This document shows, piece by piece, positions 1 to 9,777 of a stretch of 64,000 nucleotides of DNA (within the stretch, counting starts at the first letter, position 1; every line of letters starts with the position of its first letter). The position numbers and the translations under genes were made by a program. Under the pieces are notes generated by a model. It made no database searches and was not told the DNA's origin. It saw only the letters and a list, made by a program, of their open reading frames with translations. Origin of the DNA: DASZQY01 sp036511595 (GTDB lineage Bacteria; Pseudomonadota; Alphaproteobacteria; Rhizobiales; Kaistiaceae); NCBI GenBank assembly GCA_036511595.1, contig DATCBY010000034.1:51677-115676 (forward strand), given 5' to 3'.

Positions 1-2100
1 AAACAGCGCGCCGAGGAGGCTGCCCGGCGCCGTTTCGGCGAGGAGGCCGCGAAGAACGCGACCGCCGCTGCTGCCCCGTCGGCCGCGCGGCCTGGCGCCG
101 TCCGCACGCTGAAGGAAGTCGAGGACGACGGCGATCGTCCCGGTGGGCTGCGCGGACGCGTCAAGGCCAAGGCGCCGGCGGAGCCGAAGCCGGTCAAGCG
201 CGTCGAGGACCGTCGCCGTGGCAAGCTCACCCTGGTTAACGCGCTCGACGATACCGAGCGCGCCCGGTCGTTGGCTTCCATCCGCCGCCGCCGCGAGCGC
301 GAGCGTGCCCGCACCCATGAGGGGCCGCGCGACAAGGTCATGCGCGAGGTCGTCATCCCCGAAAGGATCACGGTCGCCGAACTCGCTAACCGCATGTCGG
401 AACGCGCCGTCGATGTCATCAAGCATCTCATGAAGCAAGGGCAGATGGTCCAGGCCACCGATGTTATCGAGGCCGACACGGCACAGATCATCGCCGAGGA
501 CATGGGCCACACGGTGCGTCGCGTCGCGGAATCCGACGTCGAAGAGGGCCTGTTCGTCAAGGCCGACACCGACAGCGGCGACTTGGAGTCGCGCCCGCCG
601 GTGGTCACCGTCATGGGCCACGTCGATCATGGCAAGACGTCGCTGCTTGACGCCATCCGCAAGACCCACGTCGTCTCGGGCGAGGCAGGCGGCATCACCC
701 AGCACATCGGCGCCTACCAGGTCGAAGTGAACGGCGCCAAAATCACCTTCATCGACACCCCCGGCCACGCCGCTTTCACCGCCATGCGTGCCCGCGGCGC
801 CAGCGTCACCGACATCGTCATCCTGGTGGTGGCTGCCGATGACGGGGTCATGCCGCAGACCATTGAGGCGATCAATCACGCCAAGGCCGCTAGCGCTCCG
901 ATCATCGTCGCGATCAACAAGATCGACAAATCAGACGCCGACCCGCAGCGCGTTCGCACTGAACTGCTCCAGCACGAAGTCTTCGTCGAATCGATGGGCG
1001 GCGATGTGCTCGACGTCGAGGTTTCCGCGACCAAGGGCACCAATCTCGACAAGCTGCTCGAGACGGTACTTCTGCAGTCGGAGGTGCTCGAGCTAAAGGC
1101 CAACCCCAATCGCGCCGCCGAGGGAACCGTCATCGAGGCGCGCCTCGACAAAGGCCGTGGCGCCGTCGCCACTGTGCTCGTCCAGCAGGGGACCCTCAAG
1201 ATCGGCGATATCGTCGTAGCCGGCGCCGCCTCGGGTCGCGTGCGGGCGTTGCTCGACGATCATGGTACGCAGATCAAGGAAGCCGGCCCGTCGACCCCCG
1301 TCGAGGTGCTTGGTTTCGCCGACGCGCCGGAAGCGGGCGACCGCATGGCGGTGGTCGAATCGGAAGCCCGCGCCCGCGAGGTCACCGACTACCGCGTGCG
1401 CCAGAAGCGCGACAAGTCGCTGGCCTCGACCAATGCCGCCCGCGGCTCGCTTGAGCAGATGATGAGCCAGCTCGCCACCGCCGGACAGAAGGTCTTTCCT
1501 CTGGTCATCAAGGGCGATGTGCAGGGCTCGGTCGAGGCAATCAGCCAGGCTCTCGCCGCGCTTGGCACTCCGGAGGTCACGGCCCGGGTCATTCACTCGG
1601 GTGTCGGCGGCATCACCGAATCGGACGTCACGCTCGCTGCCACGTCGAGCGCCGCTATCATCGCCTTCAACGTCCGCGCCAATGGCCAGGCCCGCGCGCT
1701 GGCCGAGCGCGATGGCATTGAAATCCGCCAGTACAACATCATCTATAATCTGGTCGACGACGTGAAGGCGGCGATGTCGGGCATGCTCTCGCCCGAGCGT
1801 CGCGAGACGATGCTGGGCAACGCCGAGATCCTGGAGATCTTCAATATCTCCAAGGTCGGCAAGATCGCCGGTTGCCGCGTCACCGATGGTGTCGTCCAGC
1901 GCGGCGCCAACGTTCGCCTGATCCGCGACAACGTCGTCGTCCACGAAGGCAAACTATCGACCCTCAAACGCTTCAAGGATGAGGTGCGCGAAGTGCCGGC
2001 CGGCCAGGAGTGCGGCATGGCCTTCGAGAAATACGAGGACATGCGGGCCGGCGATGTCATCGAATGTTACCGCGTCGAGGAAATCGCGCGGTCCCTGTAG
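1..2100 (+). CDS. infB: Translation initiation factor IF-2 (5' end outside window)
   Basis: IF-2 is the GTPase that brings initiator fMet-tRNA to the 30S subunit and promotes subunit joining. The frame is open from base 1, so only the N-terminus is missing; 699 codons are present. The first ~90 residues are Ala/Glu/Arg-rich, as in the variable N-terminal part of IF-2. The G domain follows, with the P-loop GHVDHGKT (codons near 616), DTPGH (near 757) and NKID (near 916). The C-terminal half carries the beta-barrel and fMet-tRNA-binding domains and ends in VIECYRVEEIARSL. It heads the cluster infB-rbfA-truB-rpsO-pnp, a standard bacterial order. Internal TTG and ATG codons are not the real start. 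Confidence 0.97.
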   Translation, partial: KQRAEEAARRRFGEEAAKNATAAAAPSAARPGAVRTLKEVEDDGDRPGGLRGRVKAKAPAEPKPVKRVEDRRRGKLTLVNALDDTERARSLASIRRRRERERARTHEGPRDKVMREVVIPERITVAELANRMSERAVDVIKHLMKQGQMVQATDVIEADTAQIIAEDMGHTVRRVAESDVEEGLFVKADTDSGDLESRPPVVTVMGHVDHGKTSLLDAIRKTHVVSGEAGGITQHIGAYQVEVNGAKITFIDTPGHAAFTAMRARGASVTDIVILVVAADDGVMPQTIEAINHAKAASAPIIVAINKIDKSDADPQRVRTELLQHEVFVESMGGDVLDVEVSATKGTNLDKLLETVLLQSEVLELKANPNRAAEGTVIEARLDKGRGAVATVLVQQGTLKIGDIVVAGAASGRVRALLDDHGTQIKEAGPSTPVEVLGFADAPEAGDRMAVVESEARAREVTDYRVRQKRDKSLASTNAARGSLEQMMSQLATAGQKVFPLVIKGDVQGSVEAISQALAALGTPEVTARVIHSGVGGITESDVTLAATSSAAIIAFNVRANGQARALAERDGIEIRQYNIIYNLVDDVKAAMSGMLSPERRETMLGNAEILEIFNISKVGKIAGCRVTDGVVQRGANVRLIRDNVVVHEGKLSTLKRFKDEVREVPAGQECGMAFEKYEDMRAGDVIECYRVEEIARSL

Positions 2101-2185
2101 GAACCCTTTTTGCAAGACAACCGTCGTCGCGCGCCTTCATCCGGCGGCTTTCGCCCGCGCGACCTGACATTGGAGTACGTCGCAA

Positions 2186-2647
2186 ATGCAGCGTAATGCC
2201 TCAATCAAACCGGGGGTAAAGTCGGGCCGGGCGCCATCGCAGCGACAGCTGCGCGTCGGCGAAGTCATTCGCCACGCACTTGCCGAGATTCTGCAGCGCG
2301 GCGACGTCCATGACCCGGTGTTCGAAGGTTCCGTGATCACCGTGCCCGAAGTCCGAATGGCCCCGGATCTCAAGTGCGCCACGGTCTTCGTCATGCCGCT
2401 CGGCGGCAAAGGCAATGAGGCAGTTCTCGAGGCTTTCGACCGCAACAAAAAGTATCTGCGCGGGGAGGTGGCCCGCCGCGTCAATCTGCGTGCCGCGCCC
2501 GATCTCCGCTTCCGCATCGACACCTCCTTCGAGCAAGGCGCCCGGGTCGATGCGATGCTGCGGTCGCCTGAAGTGACCCGCGATCTCGGCGCCGCCGATG
2601 CGGCCGCTCCCGACGGCAGCCCACCCAAGGACGAACCGCACTCCTGA
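2186..2647 (+). CDS. rbfA: 30S ribosome-binding factor RbfA
   Basis: RbfA is a small KH-fold protein that binds the 5' part of 16S rRNA and is needed for late 30S maturation. The 153-residue product has the family core (RVGEVIRHALAEIL near residue 22, then VPEVRMAPDLKCATVFVMPL) and the typical end of the domain, RFRIDTSFEQGARVDAML. The last ~25 residues are a Pro/Ala/Asp-rich tail common in alphaproteobacteria. It lies 85 bp after infB and overlaps truB by one base (TGATG), so the two are translationally coupled. The start is supported by GGAG about 11 bases upstream. Confidence 0.95.
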   Translation: MQRNASIKPGVKSGRAPSQRQLRVGEVIRHALAEILQRGDVHDPVFEGSVITVPEVRMAPDLKCATVFVMPLGGKGNEAVLEAFDRNKKYLRGEVARRVNLRAAPDLRFRIDTSFEQGARVDAMLRSPEVTRDLGAADAAAPDGSPPKDEPHS

Positions 2648-3567
2648 TGGGCGAGCGCAAGCCCAAGGGCCGCGAGGTCTCCGGCTGGCTCTGCCTCGAC
2701 AAGGCCGCCGGGCAGACGTCGACCCAGGCGGTCGCCTCGGTCAAGCGGCTCTTCGGCGCGGCCAAGGTCGGCCACGCCGGCACCCTCGATCCGCTTGCTA
2801 CGGGCATCCTGCCGATCGCGCTGGGTGAGGCTACCAAGACCGTTTCCTTCGTGCAGGACGGCCGCAAGGTCTATCGCTTTACGATCTGCTGGGGCGTCGA
2901 GACCGACACCGACGATACCGAGGGAACCGCCGTCGGCTCATCGGACAGGCGTCCCGATCGCACCGCCATCGAGACGCTGTTGCCGGAATTCACTGGCGAC
3001 ATCATGCAGCGCCCGCCGGCTTATTCGGCGATCAAGGTCGACGGCGAGCGCGCCTACGATCGCGCCCGCGGCGGCGAGGAGGTGAATCTGACTGAGCGCC
3101 CCGTCTCCGTTCACCGGCTTGCTATCGCCGAGATGCCCGATGCCGATCATACCGTGCTCGAAGCCGAATGCGGCAAGGGCACTTACGTGCGCGCAATTGC
3201 CCGCGACCTCGGCCGCCGCCTTGGCTGCCTCGGCCATGTTACGGCGCTTCGCCGCCTGACGGTCGGGCCGTTCGATATATCGGCAATGTTGCCGATGGAA
3301 ACGCTCATCACCGCGCGCGAAGAGGGCAGCGTAGTTACTTTGGACCGGTTTCTGATGCCGATCGGTTTCGTGCTCCGCGATCTTCCCGAAGTTGCCGTTG
3401 CCGCCGCCGATGCCGCCCGCATCGGGCGCGGCCAGTCGGTCCTCTTCCGTGGCCGCGACGCACCGATTTCCACTGGCGCCGCCCATGCCACGCATGGCGG
3501 CAGAAGCATCGCCGTCGGCGAGATAGGCGAGGGGGCCTTTCACCCAAAACGCGTGTTCAGGGGCTGA
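2647..3567 (+). CDS. truB: tRNA pseudouridine(55) synthase TruB
   Basis: TruB isomerises U55 to pseudouridine in the T-loop of tRNAs. The 306-residue protein contains GWLCLDKAAGQTS near residue 13 and the catalytic motif GHAGTLDPLATG near residue 41, whose Asp is the nucleophile. GKGTYVRAIARDLG near residue 177 and a C-terminal domain follow. The ATG shares its A with the rbfA stop codon. Length is normal for the family. Confidence 0.96.
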   Translation: MGERKPKGREVSGWLCLDKAAGQTSTQAVASVKRLFGAAKVGHAGTLDPLATGILPIALGEATKTVSFVQDGRKVYRFTICWGVETDTDDTEGTAVGSSDRRPDRTAIETLLPEFTGDIMQRPPAYSAIKVDGERAYDRARGGEEVNLTERPVSVHRLAIAEMPDADHTVLEAECGKGTYVRAIARDLGRRLGCLGHVTALRRLTVGPFDISAMLPMETLITAREEGSVVTLDRFLMPIGFVLRDLPEVAVAAADAARIGRGQSVLFRGRDAPISTGAAHATHGGRSIAVGEIGEGAFHPKRVFRG

Positions 3568-3766
3568 AACGCGATCTAAACCAAGGCGTTAGTCCGCTCG
3601 GCCTTTTCACTGGCAATGACACGGCCTTTCGTCCATATTCCGCCCGCATTTCGCGAGGGTACAACCCCGAGGCGAAACGCTCCCCGACCGACGACCGCGC
3701 TGGACGACATCCCGGCCCTGGCCGTTGCTTGCGGATCAATCGGACAAAGCCGAAAAGGAAAATCCG

Positions 3767-4036
3767 ATGTCGATAACTGCCGAACGCAAGCAGGCGTTGA
3801 TCAAGGAATACGCCAACGGCGTCAAGGACACCGGTTCGCCGGAGGTCCAGGTCGCGATCCTCTCCGAGCGGATTGCCAACCTGACCGAGCACTTCAAGGG
3901 CCACCTCAAGGACAATCATTCCCGGCGGGGCCTGCTCAAGATGGTGAGCCAGCGGCGCAGCCTTCTCGACTATCTCGAGAAGGTTGACGGTGCGCGTTAC
4001 CAGAAGATCATCGATCGGCTGGGCCTGCGTCGCTAG
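3767..4036 (+). CDS. rpsO: 30S ribosomal protein S15
   Basis: S15 is a primary 16S rRNA-binding protein of the 30S platform. The 89-residue product begins MSITAERKQ and has the family features TGSPEVQVAILSERI, HLKDNHSRRGLL and the C-terminal IDRLGLRR. I chose the ATG at 3767 over an in-frame ATG at 3725 because 89 residues is the universal S15 length and AAAAGGAAAA sits just before it. It lies ahead of pnp, with a strong hairpin (4108-4130) between them, the usual bacterial arrangement. Confidence 0.97.
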   Translation: MSITAERKQALIKEYANGVKDTGSPEVQVAILSERIANLTEHFKGHLKDNHSRRGLLKMVSQRRSLLDYLEKVDGARYQKIIDRLGLRR

Positions 4037-4107
4037 ACGTGGAAGCCCGTGCCGGGGTCGCATGCGCGTCTCCGTTCGCCGTTGCCGAAAGATCGTGATT
4101 GAGTCCG

Positions 4108-4130
4108 CGCGGCGGCATGGGGCCGCCGCG
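4108..4130 (+). terminator. GC-rich hairpin between rpsO and pnp
   Basis: A perfect 9-bp stem (CGCGGCGGC at 4108-4116 with its complement at 4122-4130) closes a 5-base loop. No T-run follows, so this is more likely an attenuating or RNase-processing hairpin than a full terminator. In other bacteria the rpsO-pnp spacer contains RNase III sites that mediate pnp autoregulation; that role here is inferred from position. Confidence 0.5.
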
Positions 4131-4265
4131 GTATGAAAATGGATAGCCAGACAGCCATGGCAGGATCGCCAGCCGCTCTTCTCTGATTTCTGGAGGAGCT
4201 GCTCGTCGTCTTGCCCATGGCCTGTTTCGCTTGAATTGCGTCTGAGACGCATGAAAGGAAATGCC

Positions 4266-6416
4266 ATGTTCGACATCCAACGTGTCGAGATCGAGTGGGC
4301 AGGGCGCCCGCTTGTTCTGGAGACCGGCCGCATCGCCCGTCAGGCCGATGGCGCCGTTCTCGCCACCTACGGCGAAACGACGGTTCTCGCGACCGTCGTC
4401 GGCGCCAAGGAAGAGAAGCCGGGAATCGATTTCTTCCCGCTGACCGTGAACTATCAGGAAAAGACCTTCGCGGCCGGCAAGATTCCGGGCGGCTACTTCA
4501 AGCGCGAAGGCCGGCCGACCGAGAAGGAGACGCTCACCTCACGCCTCATCGATCGCCCCATCCGTCCGCTCTTTGCCGCGGGCTACAAGAACGAGACCCA
4601 GGTGGTGGTCACCGTGCTCTCGCACGATCTGGAAAACGACCCCGACATCGTCGGCATGGTCGCTGCCTCCGCGGCGCTGACGCTCTCCGGCGTGCCCTTC
4701 ATGGGTCCGATCGGCGCTGCCCGCGTCGGCTACATCAACGGCGAGTACGTGCTGAATCCGCTCATCGACACCATGGCGGATTCCAAGCTTGATCTCGTCG
4801 TCGCTGGCACCGGTGACGCAGTGCTCATGGTCGAGTCGGAGGCGAGCGAGCTCAGCGAAGACGTCATGCTGGGCGCCGTCATGTTCGGCCACCGAGGTTT
4901 CCAGCCTATCATCGACGCGGTCATCAAGTTGGCGGAAAAGGCGGCCAAAGAGCCGCGTCCGGTCAATAAGCCGGACAACTCGCCTCTCTACGCAAGGGTC
5001 AAGGCGACCACGGAGTCGGCGCTGCGGGCGGCCTACGCCATCACCGGCAAGACCGAGCGTCACAACGCCATCGAGGCCGCCAAGGCAAATCTCAAGGCGA
5101 CGCTTGCGCCGGAGGGCGCGACCGATGCTCCCTCGGGGCAGCTCATCGGCGAGATGTTCAAGAAGCTCGAGAAGGCGATCGTGCGCGGCGACATCATCGC
5201 CAAGGGCACCCGCATCGACGGCCGCGACCTGAAGACGGTCCGCCCGATCGTGGCCGAGGTCGGCGTACTGCCGCGCACCCACGGCTCGGCGCTCTTCACT
5301 CGCGGCGAGACGCAGGCGCTGGCAGTAGCCACGCTTGGCACGGGCGACGATGAGCAATACGTCGATGCCCTGCAGGGAACTTACAAAGAGACATTCCTCC
5401 TCCACTATAACTTCCCGCCGTACTCCGTCGGTGAGACCGGCCGTATGGGTTCACCCGGCCGCCGCGAAATCGGTCATGGAAAGCTCGCCTGGCGCGCCAT
5501 CCGCCCGATGCTGCCGCCGCATCACGAGTTCCCGTACACGCTGCGCGTGGTCTCCGAGATCACCGAATCGAACGGCTCTTCGTCGATGGCGACGGTGTGC
5601 GGTACCTCGCTTGCCCTGATGGATGCCGGCGTGCCGCTGAAGCGGCCGGTGGCGGGCATCGCCATGGGCCTGATCAAGGAAGAGGACGGCAAGTTCGCCG
5701 TGCTCTCCGACATCCTCGGCGACGAGGATCATCTCGGCGACATGGATTTCAAGGTCGCCGGCAGTTCGGAGGGCGTCACCTCCCTGCAGATGGACATCAA
5801 GATCCAGGGCATCACCGAAGAGATCATGCGCATTGCCCTCGATCAGGCAAGGGGCGGGCGCCTGCACATCCTCGGCGAGATGGCCAAGGCTCTGCCGCAG
5901 GCCCGTTCGCAACTCGGCGAGTTCGCCCCGCGCATCGAGGTCATCAAAATCCCGACCGATAAGATCCGTGAAGTCATCGGCACTGGCGGCAAGGTCATCC
6001 GCGAGATCGTCGAGAAGACCGGCGCCAAGGTCGACATCGAGGATGACGGCACGGTCAAGGTGTCGTCTGCCGACGGCAAGGCGATCACCGCGGCGTTGAA
6101 CTGGATCAAGTCGATCGCCTCGGACCCCGAAGTCGGCATGATCTATCAGGGCACTGTGGTGAAGGCCGTCGACTTCGGCGCCTTCGTCAACTTCTTCGGC
6201 GCCAAGGACGGCCTCGTCCACATTTCGCAGCTCGCACCGGGCCGCGTCGCCAAGACCACCGACGTGGTCAAGGAAGGCGACAAGGTCTGGGTCAAGCTCC
6301 TGGGCTTCGACGATCGCGGCAAGGTTCGCCTGTCGATGAAAGTCGTTGACCAGCAGACCGGCCAGGAATTGGCAGGCAGCGGCGACAGGGCGGAGCGAGC
6401 GGAAGCCACCGGCTGA
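4266..6416 (+). CDS. pnp: Polyribonucleotide nucleotidyltransferase (PNPase)
   Basis: PNPase is a trimeric phosphorolytic 3'-5' exoribonuclease of mRNA decay. The 716-residue product has two RNase PH domains (about 1-230 and 310-540) around an all-alpha linker. A KH domain (IREVIGTGGKVIREIVEKTG near 570) and an S1 domain (GAFVNFFGAKDGLVHISQL near 640) follow. The start at 4266 (MFDIQRVEIEW) is favoured over 4236 by AAGGAA just upstream and by the usual protein start. A Rho-independent terminator begins 22 bp after the stop codon. Confidence 0.97.
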   Translation: MFDIQRVEIEWAGRPLVLETGRIARQADGAVLATYGETTVLATVVGAKEEKPGIDFFPLTVNYQEKTFAAGKIPGGYFKREGRPTEKETLTSRLIDRPIRPLFAAGYKNETQVVVTVLSHDLENDPDIVGMVAASAALTLSGVPFMGPIGAARVGYINGEYVLNPLIDTMADSKLDLVVAGTGDAVLMVESEASELSEDVMLGAVMFGHRGFQPIIDAVIKLAEKAAKEPRPVNKPDNSPLYARVKATTESALRAAYAITGKTERHNAIEAAKANLKATLAPEGATDAPSGQLIGEMFKKLEKAIVRGDIIAKGTRIDGRDLKTVRPIVAEVGVLPRTHGSALFTRGETQALAVATLGTGDDEQYVDALQGTYKETFLLHYNFPPYSVGETGRMGSPGRREIGHGKLAWRAIRPMLPPHHEFPYTLRVVSEITESNGSSSMATVCGTSLALMDAGVPLKRPVAGIAMGLIKEEDGKFAVLSDILGDEDHLGDMDFKVAGSSEGVTSLQMDIKIQGITEEIMRIALDQARGGRLHILGEMAKALPQARSQLGEFAPRIEVIKIPTDKIREVIGTGGKVIREIVEKTGAKVDIEDDGTVKVSSADGKAITAALNWIKSIASDPEVGMIYQGTVVKAVDFGAFVNFFGAKDGLVHISQLAPGRVAKTTDVVKEGDKVWVKLLGFDDRGKVRLSMKVVDQQTGQELAGSGDRAERAEATG

Positions 6417-6437
6417 CGATACGCATCGACGAAATCC

Positions 6438-6465
6438 AAGGCCCGGGCATTGCTCGGGCCTTTTT
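6438..6465 (+). terminator. Rho-independent terminator of the infB-pnp cluster
   Basis: An 8-bp stem (AAGGCCCG at 6438-6445 with CGGGCCTT at 6455-6462) runs into a row of T residues. It is placed directly after pnp and ends the translation gene cluster. Confidence 0.9.
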
Positions 6466-6676
6466 GTATTGGACACCGCTTGGGCGGAAAGCGACCCATA
6501 GCCGGCTGACAAGTCGCCGCGATCCCCCGTATGGCCCGGTTTCCCTCGAAAACTGGCGCTTCTCCGCGCGATCCGCTAGGGTCCGCCACAATTCATGCGC
6601 ATTGTGACGGCAAAGGCGGCTGGTCCCGCCCCACCGCCATTTTGCGGCGGTTACGACCATGACTGGAGACGCCCGG

Positions 6677-7384
6677 ATGCCGACGATCGCCCTGGTCGAC
6701 GACGATCGCAATATCCTTGCCTCGGTCTCGATTGCCCTCGAGTCGGAAGGTTATCGCGTGCAGACTTACACCGACGGCGCGTCGGCGCTGGACGGGTTTC
6801 AGGCAACGCTGCCGGATCTTGCCATCCTCGACATCAAGATGCCGCGCATGGATGGCATGGAGCTTCTGCGCCGGCTCCGTCAGAAGACTGACCTGCCGGT
6901 GATCTTCCTCACCTCCAAGGACGACGAGATCGACGAGCTGTTCGGCCTCAAGATGGGTGCCGACGATTTCATCAAGAAGCCGTTCTCGCAACGCTTGCTT
7001 GTCGAACGCGTCAAGGCGGTGCTGCGCCGTTTCCAGACCCGCGACCCTGCCGACAAGAAGGGCGAGGAGCTGGCCGCCGCCCGTGTCCTCGATCGCGGCG
7101 CCCTGGCGATGGATCAGGAACGCCATACCTGCACGTGGAAGGCGCTGCCGGTGACGCTGACGGTCACCGAGTTCCTCATCCTTTTCGCGCTCGCTCATCG
7201 TCCGGGTGTCGTCAAGAGTCGCAACGCGCTCATGGACGCTGCCTATGACGATCAGGTCTACGTCGACGACCGCACGATCGACAGTCACATCAAGCGCCTG
7301 CGCAAGAAGTTCAAATCCGTCGACGACGACTTCGACATGATCGAGACGCTCTACGGAGTTGGCTATCGCTTCAAGGAAGCCTGA
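6677..7384 (+). CDS. chvI: Response regulator, ChvI type
   Basis: This is an OmpR/PhoB-type response regulator and the DNA-binding partner of the sensor that follows. The receiver domain (1-120) shows the acidic pocket VDDD, the phospho-acceptor in AILDIKMPRMDG and the conserved Lys in DDFIKKPF. A winged-helix domain (about 135-235) ends ...TLYGVGYRFKEA. The start at 6677 (MPTIALVDDD) has GGAGA seven bases before it; an alternative ATG lies at 6659. Position before a ChvG-like kinase and hprK matches the alphaproteobacterial chvI-chvG-hprK locus, which responds to acid and envelope stress in rhizobia. The orthology is inferred from context and domain type. Confidence 0.88.
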   Translation: MPTIALVDDDRNILASVSIALESEGYRVQTYTDGASALDGFQATLPDLAILDIKMPRMDGMELLRRLRQKTDLPVIFLTSKDDEIDELFGLKMGADDFIKKPFSQRLLVERVKAVLRRFQTRDPADKKGEELAAARVLDRGALAMDQERHTCTWKALPVTLTVTEFLILFALAHRPGVVKSRNALMDAAYDDQVYVDDRTIDSHIKRLRKKFKSVDDDFDMIETLYGVGYRFKEA

Positions 7385-7414
7385 CCGGAATGCCTTGTGG
7401 GCTGGGAAACCGCG

Positions 7415-9202
7415 ATGACCGCCGGAATTGACGAGCGTCCGCTCAGTCATGCGCCGGATGCGGCGCCGCGGGCGGGTATCCTTCGCCGGTTGACGACCGC
7501 CTTCTCGCGCTTTGCCACGATTCACGTTTTTACCAGCCTCACCCGCCGTATCGTCGTTCTTAACCTCGCCGCGCTGGTTGTTCTTGTTTCCGGCATCCTT
7601 CTGCTCAATCAGTTCCGCGCCGGCCTCATCGACGCGCGCGTGTCGAGCCTCCTGACCCAGGGCGAGATCATCGCCGGTGCCATCGCCGCCTCGGCCACCG
7701 CCGATACCGACACCATCACGGTCGACCCCGACAAGCTGCTCGAGCTGCAGACCGGGCAGACCCTCTCGCCGGTCGAACAGGAGTTCGAGGGCACCGAGTT
7801 CTCCATCAATCCCGAGAAGGTGGCGCCGGTACTGCGCCGTCTGGTCACACCGACCCACACCCGCGCCCGTATCTACGATCGTGACGGCACGCTGATCGTC
7901 GACTCCCTGCACCTCGATGCTGGCAATCAGATCCTGGCGTACGATCTGCCGGCGCCCGACAGCGAGGCCTCGACGCCCTGGCTCGAGTCGATCTGGCAGC
8001 GCATCAATCTGTGGCTCTCCAGCCGCGACCTCTCCCGCTACCAGGAACTCGGCGCCGCCAACGGCCGGGGCTACTCCGAGGTCGTCGCCGCTCTCGACGG
8101 CCAGCCCACCCGTATCGTGCGCATCAACGACAAGGGCGAGCTGATCGTCTCCGTCGCCGTCCCCATCCAGCGCTATCGCTCGATCCACGGTGCCCTGCTG
8201 CTGTCGACCCAGGGCGGCGACATCGACGATATCGTCCATGCCGAGCGCCTGGCGATCGTGCGCGTGTTCCTGGTCGCCGCCGGCGTCACTATCCTGCTCT
8301 CCATATTGCTTGCCGGCACCATTGCGGCCCCGCTGCGCCGGCTCGCCGACGCGGCTGATCGCGTCCGCATGCGTGTGCGCTCGCGTCCCGAGATTCCGGA
8401 TTTCAGCCAGCGCCGCGACGAAATCGGGCATCTCAGCCAGGCGCTGCGCGAAATGACCGGCGCGCTCTACGATCGAATCGACGCCATCGAGAACTTTGCC
8501 GCCGACGTTGCCCATGAGATCAAGAATCCGCTGACCTCGCTGAGGAGCGCCGTCGAGACGCTGCCGTTGGCGCGTACCGAAGATGCCAAGAAACGTCTTA
8601 CTGGCATCATTCAGCATGATATCCGCCGGCTCGACCGCCTGATCAGCGACATTTCCGACGCCTCGCGTCTCGATGCGGAGCTTGGCCGTCAGGACGCCGT
8701 TCCGGTGGATCTCCGCCAGTTACTCTCCACTGTCGTCGGTATTGTGCGCGACGCCGGTCCATCGGATGGCCCCGAGATCCGGCTCGAGTTCGCCGAGGCC
8801 GACCCCTCCGGCTACTTCGTCATCGGACATGACAGCCGTCTTGGCCAAGTCTTCAACAACCTCATCGACAACGCCCGTTCGTTCTGCCGCAAAGACGGCA
8901 TCGTGCGTGTCGTTGCCCGCCCGCGCAAGGATGTCGTCGAGGTCACCGTCGAGGACGATGGTCCGGGTATCCGCCCCGATCAGTTCGAGCGCATCTTCGA
9001 ACGCTTCTACACGGATCGCGCCGATGCCGGCGCCGAAGGCTTCGGCCAGAACTCGGGGCTCGGCCTCTCCATCTCCAAGCAGATCGTCGAGGCGCACAAG
9101 GGCCGCATCTGGGCTGAGAATCGTACGCGGCCGAGCAAGAACGCCGGCGAGCCGCCCATCATTCTTGGCGCGCGTTTCACCGTGCGTCTGCCCGCTGCGT
9201 GA
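7415..9202 (+). CDS. chvG: Sensor histidine kinase, ChvG type
   Basis: This membrane sensor kinase is predicted to phosphorylate the ChvI-like regulator 30 bp upstream. The 595-residue product has TM1 near residues 48-68 (VLNLAALVVLVSGILLL) and a large periplasmic domain to about 280. TM2 (VRVFLVAAGVTILLSILL) and a HAMP linker follow. The H-box is NFAADVAHEIKNPLTSL with an intact His, and the ATPase domain has N-box NNLIDNARSF and G-boxes VEDDGPGI and GLGLSISKQIV. A GTG at 7397 would add six residues. In rhizobia the periplasmic domain is inhibited by ExoR; no exoR is visible in this window. Confidence 0.88.
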   Translation: MTAGIDERPLSHAPDAAPRAGILRRLTTAFSRFATIHVFTSLTRRIVVLNLAALVVLVSGILLLNQFRAGLIDARVSSLLTQGEIIAGAIAASATADTDTITVDPDKLLELQTGQTLSPVEQEFEGTEFSINPEKVAPVLRRLVTPTHTRARIYDRDGTLIVDSLHLDAGNQILAYDLPAPDSEASTPWLESIWQRINLWLSSRDLSRYQELGAANGRGYSEVVAALDGQPTRIVRINDKGELIVSVAVPIQRYRSIHGALLLSTQGGDIDDIVHAERLAIVRVFLVAAGVTILLSILLAGTIAAPLRRLADAADRVRMRVRSRPEIPDFSQRRDEIGHLSQALREMTGALYDRIDAIENFAADVAHEIKNPLTSLRSAVETLPLARTEDAKKRLTGIIQHDIRRLDRLISDISDASRLDAELGRQDAVPVDLRQLLSTVVGIVRDAGPSDGPEIRLEFAEADPSGYFVIGHDSRLGQVFNNLIDNARSFCRKDGIVRVVARPRKDVVEVTVEDDGPGIRPDQFERIFERFYTDRADAGAEGFGQNSGLGLSISKQIVEAHKGRIWAENRTRPSKNAGEPPIILGARFTVRLPAA

Positions 9203-9214
9203 GGCGCGGGAGCA

Positions 9215-9670
9215 TTGGACGACACGGTTCACGCCAGCGTCGCGCGTCTTCGGCATTTCGGCATCCTCATTCGCGGTGCCTCGGGTAGCGGCAAGTCCTC
9301 GCTGTTACTGGCGTTGCTCGACGACTCCGAGGCGATCCTGGTCGCCGACGATCGCGCCAGGCTGCGCGTCGAAGGTGGGCGCGTCGTCGCCTGCGCACCG
9401 GAGGCGATCGCCGGCCGGATGGAGATTCGCGGCGTCGGCATCGTTTGCCGTCCCTATGCTGCATCGACGGCTATCGACCTCGTTGTCGACATTCTGCCTC
9501 TCCCGGAATGTCCACGCCTGCCGAGCGAGGAAGAGCGCCGCGCGGTGCTTGCCGGGATTGAGGTCCCGCGCATTTTTATTGCCGTAGGCGCCCCCGACGG
9601 CGCCCTTCGCGTGCGGACCGCGCTCGACTGGCTCACAGCCGATATTTACGAGCAAGACACTGATAAATAA
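9215..9670 (+). CDS. hprK: HPr kinase/phosphorylase, short alphaproteobacterial form
   Basis: HprK phosphorylates and dephosphorylates HPr on a serine. The product is only 151 residues because it lacks the N-terminal domain of the ~310-residue Gram-positive enzyme; this short form is usual in alphaproteobacteria. It retains the P-loop GASGSGKSS (21-29), DDRARL and a GVGIVCRPY segment. The start is a TTG 12 bp after chvG, within a GGGAGCATTG context. Together with the EIIA and HPr genes downstream it forms a regulatory PTS module with no sugar permease nearby. Confidence 0.9.
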   Translation: MDDTVHASVARLRHFGILIRGASGSGKSSLLLALLDDSEAILVADDRARLRVEGGRVVACAPEAIAGRMEIRGVGIVCRPYAASTAIDLVVDILPLPECPRLPSEEERRAVLAGIEVPRIFIAVGAPDGALRVRTALDWLTADIYEQDTDK

Positions 9671-9777
9671 GACGTTTCAGAAGCCTCTTGCGTTGCAAAA
9701 ACGAATGGTCAAGATGTGCCGCCGTTGCCCCAAGGGCGGGTCAGCAGAATGATTTCCAGGCCCGCGGAAGAAGGTCG

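Noticed and set aside
6593..8617. A 674-codon minus-strand frame opposite chvI and chvG
   Set aside because: It is a shadow of the real genes: Arg/Asp/Gly-rich, no family features, caused by GC-rich third positions.
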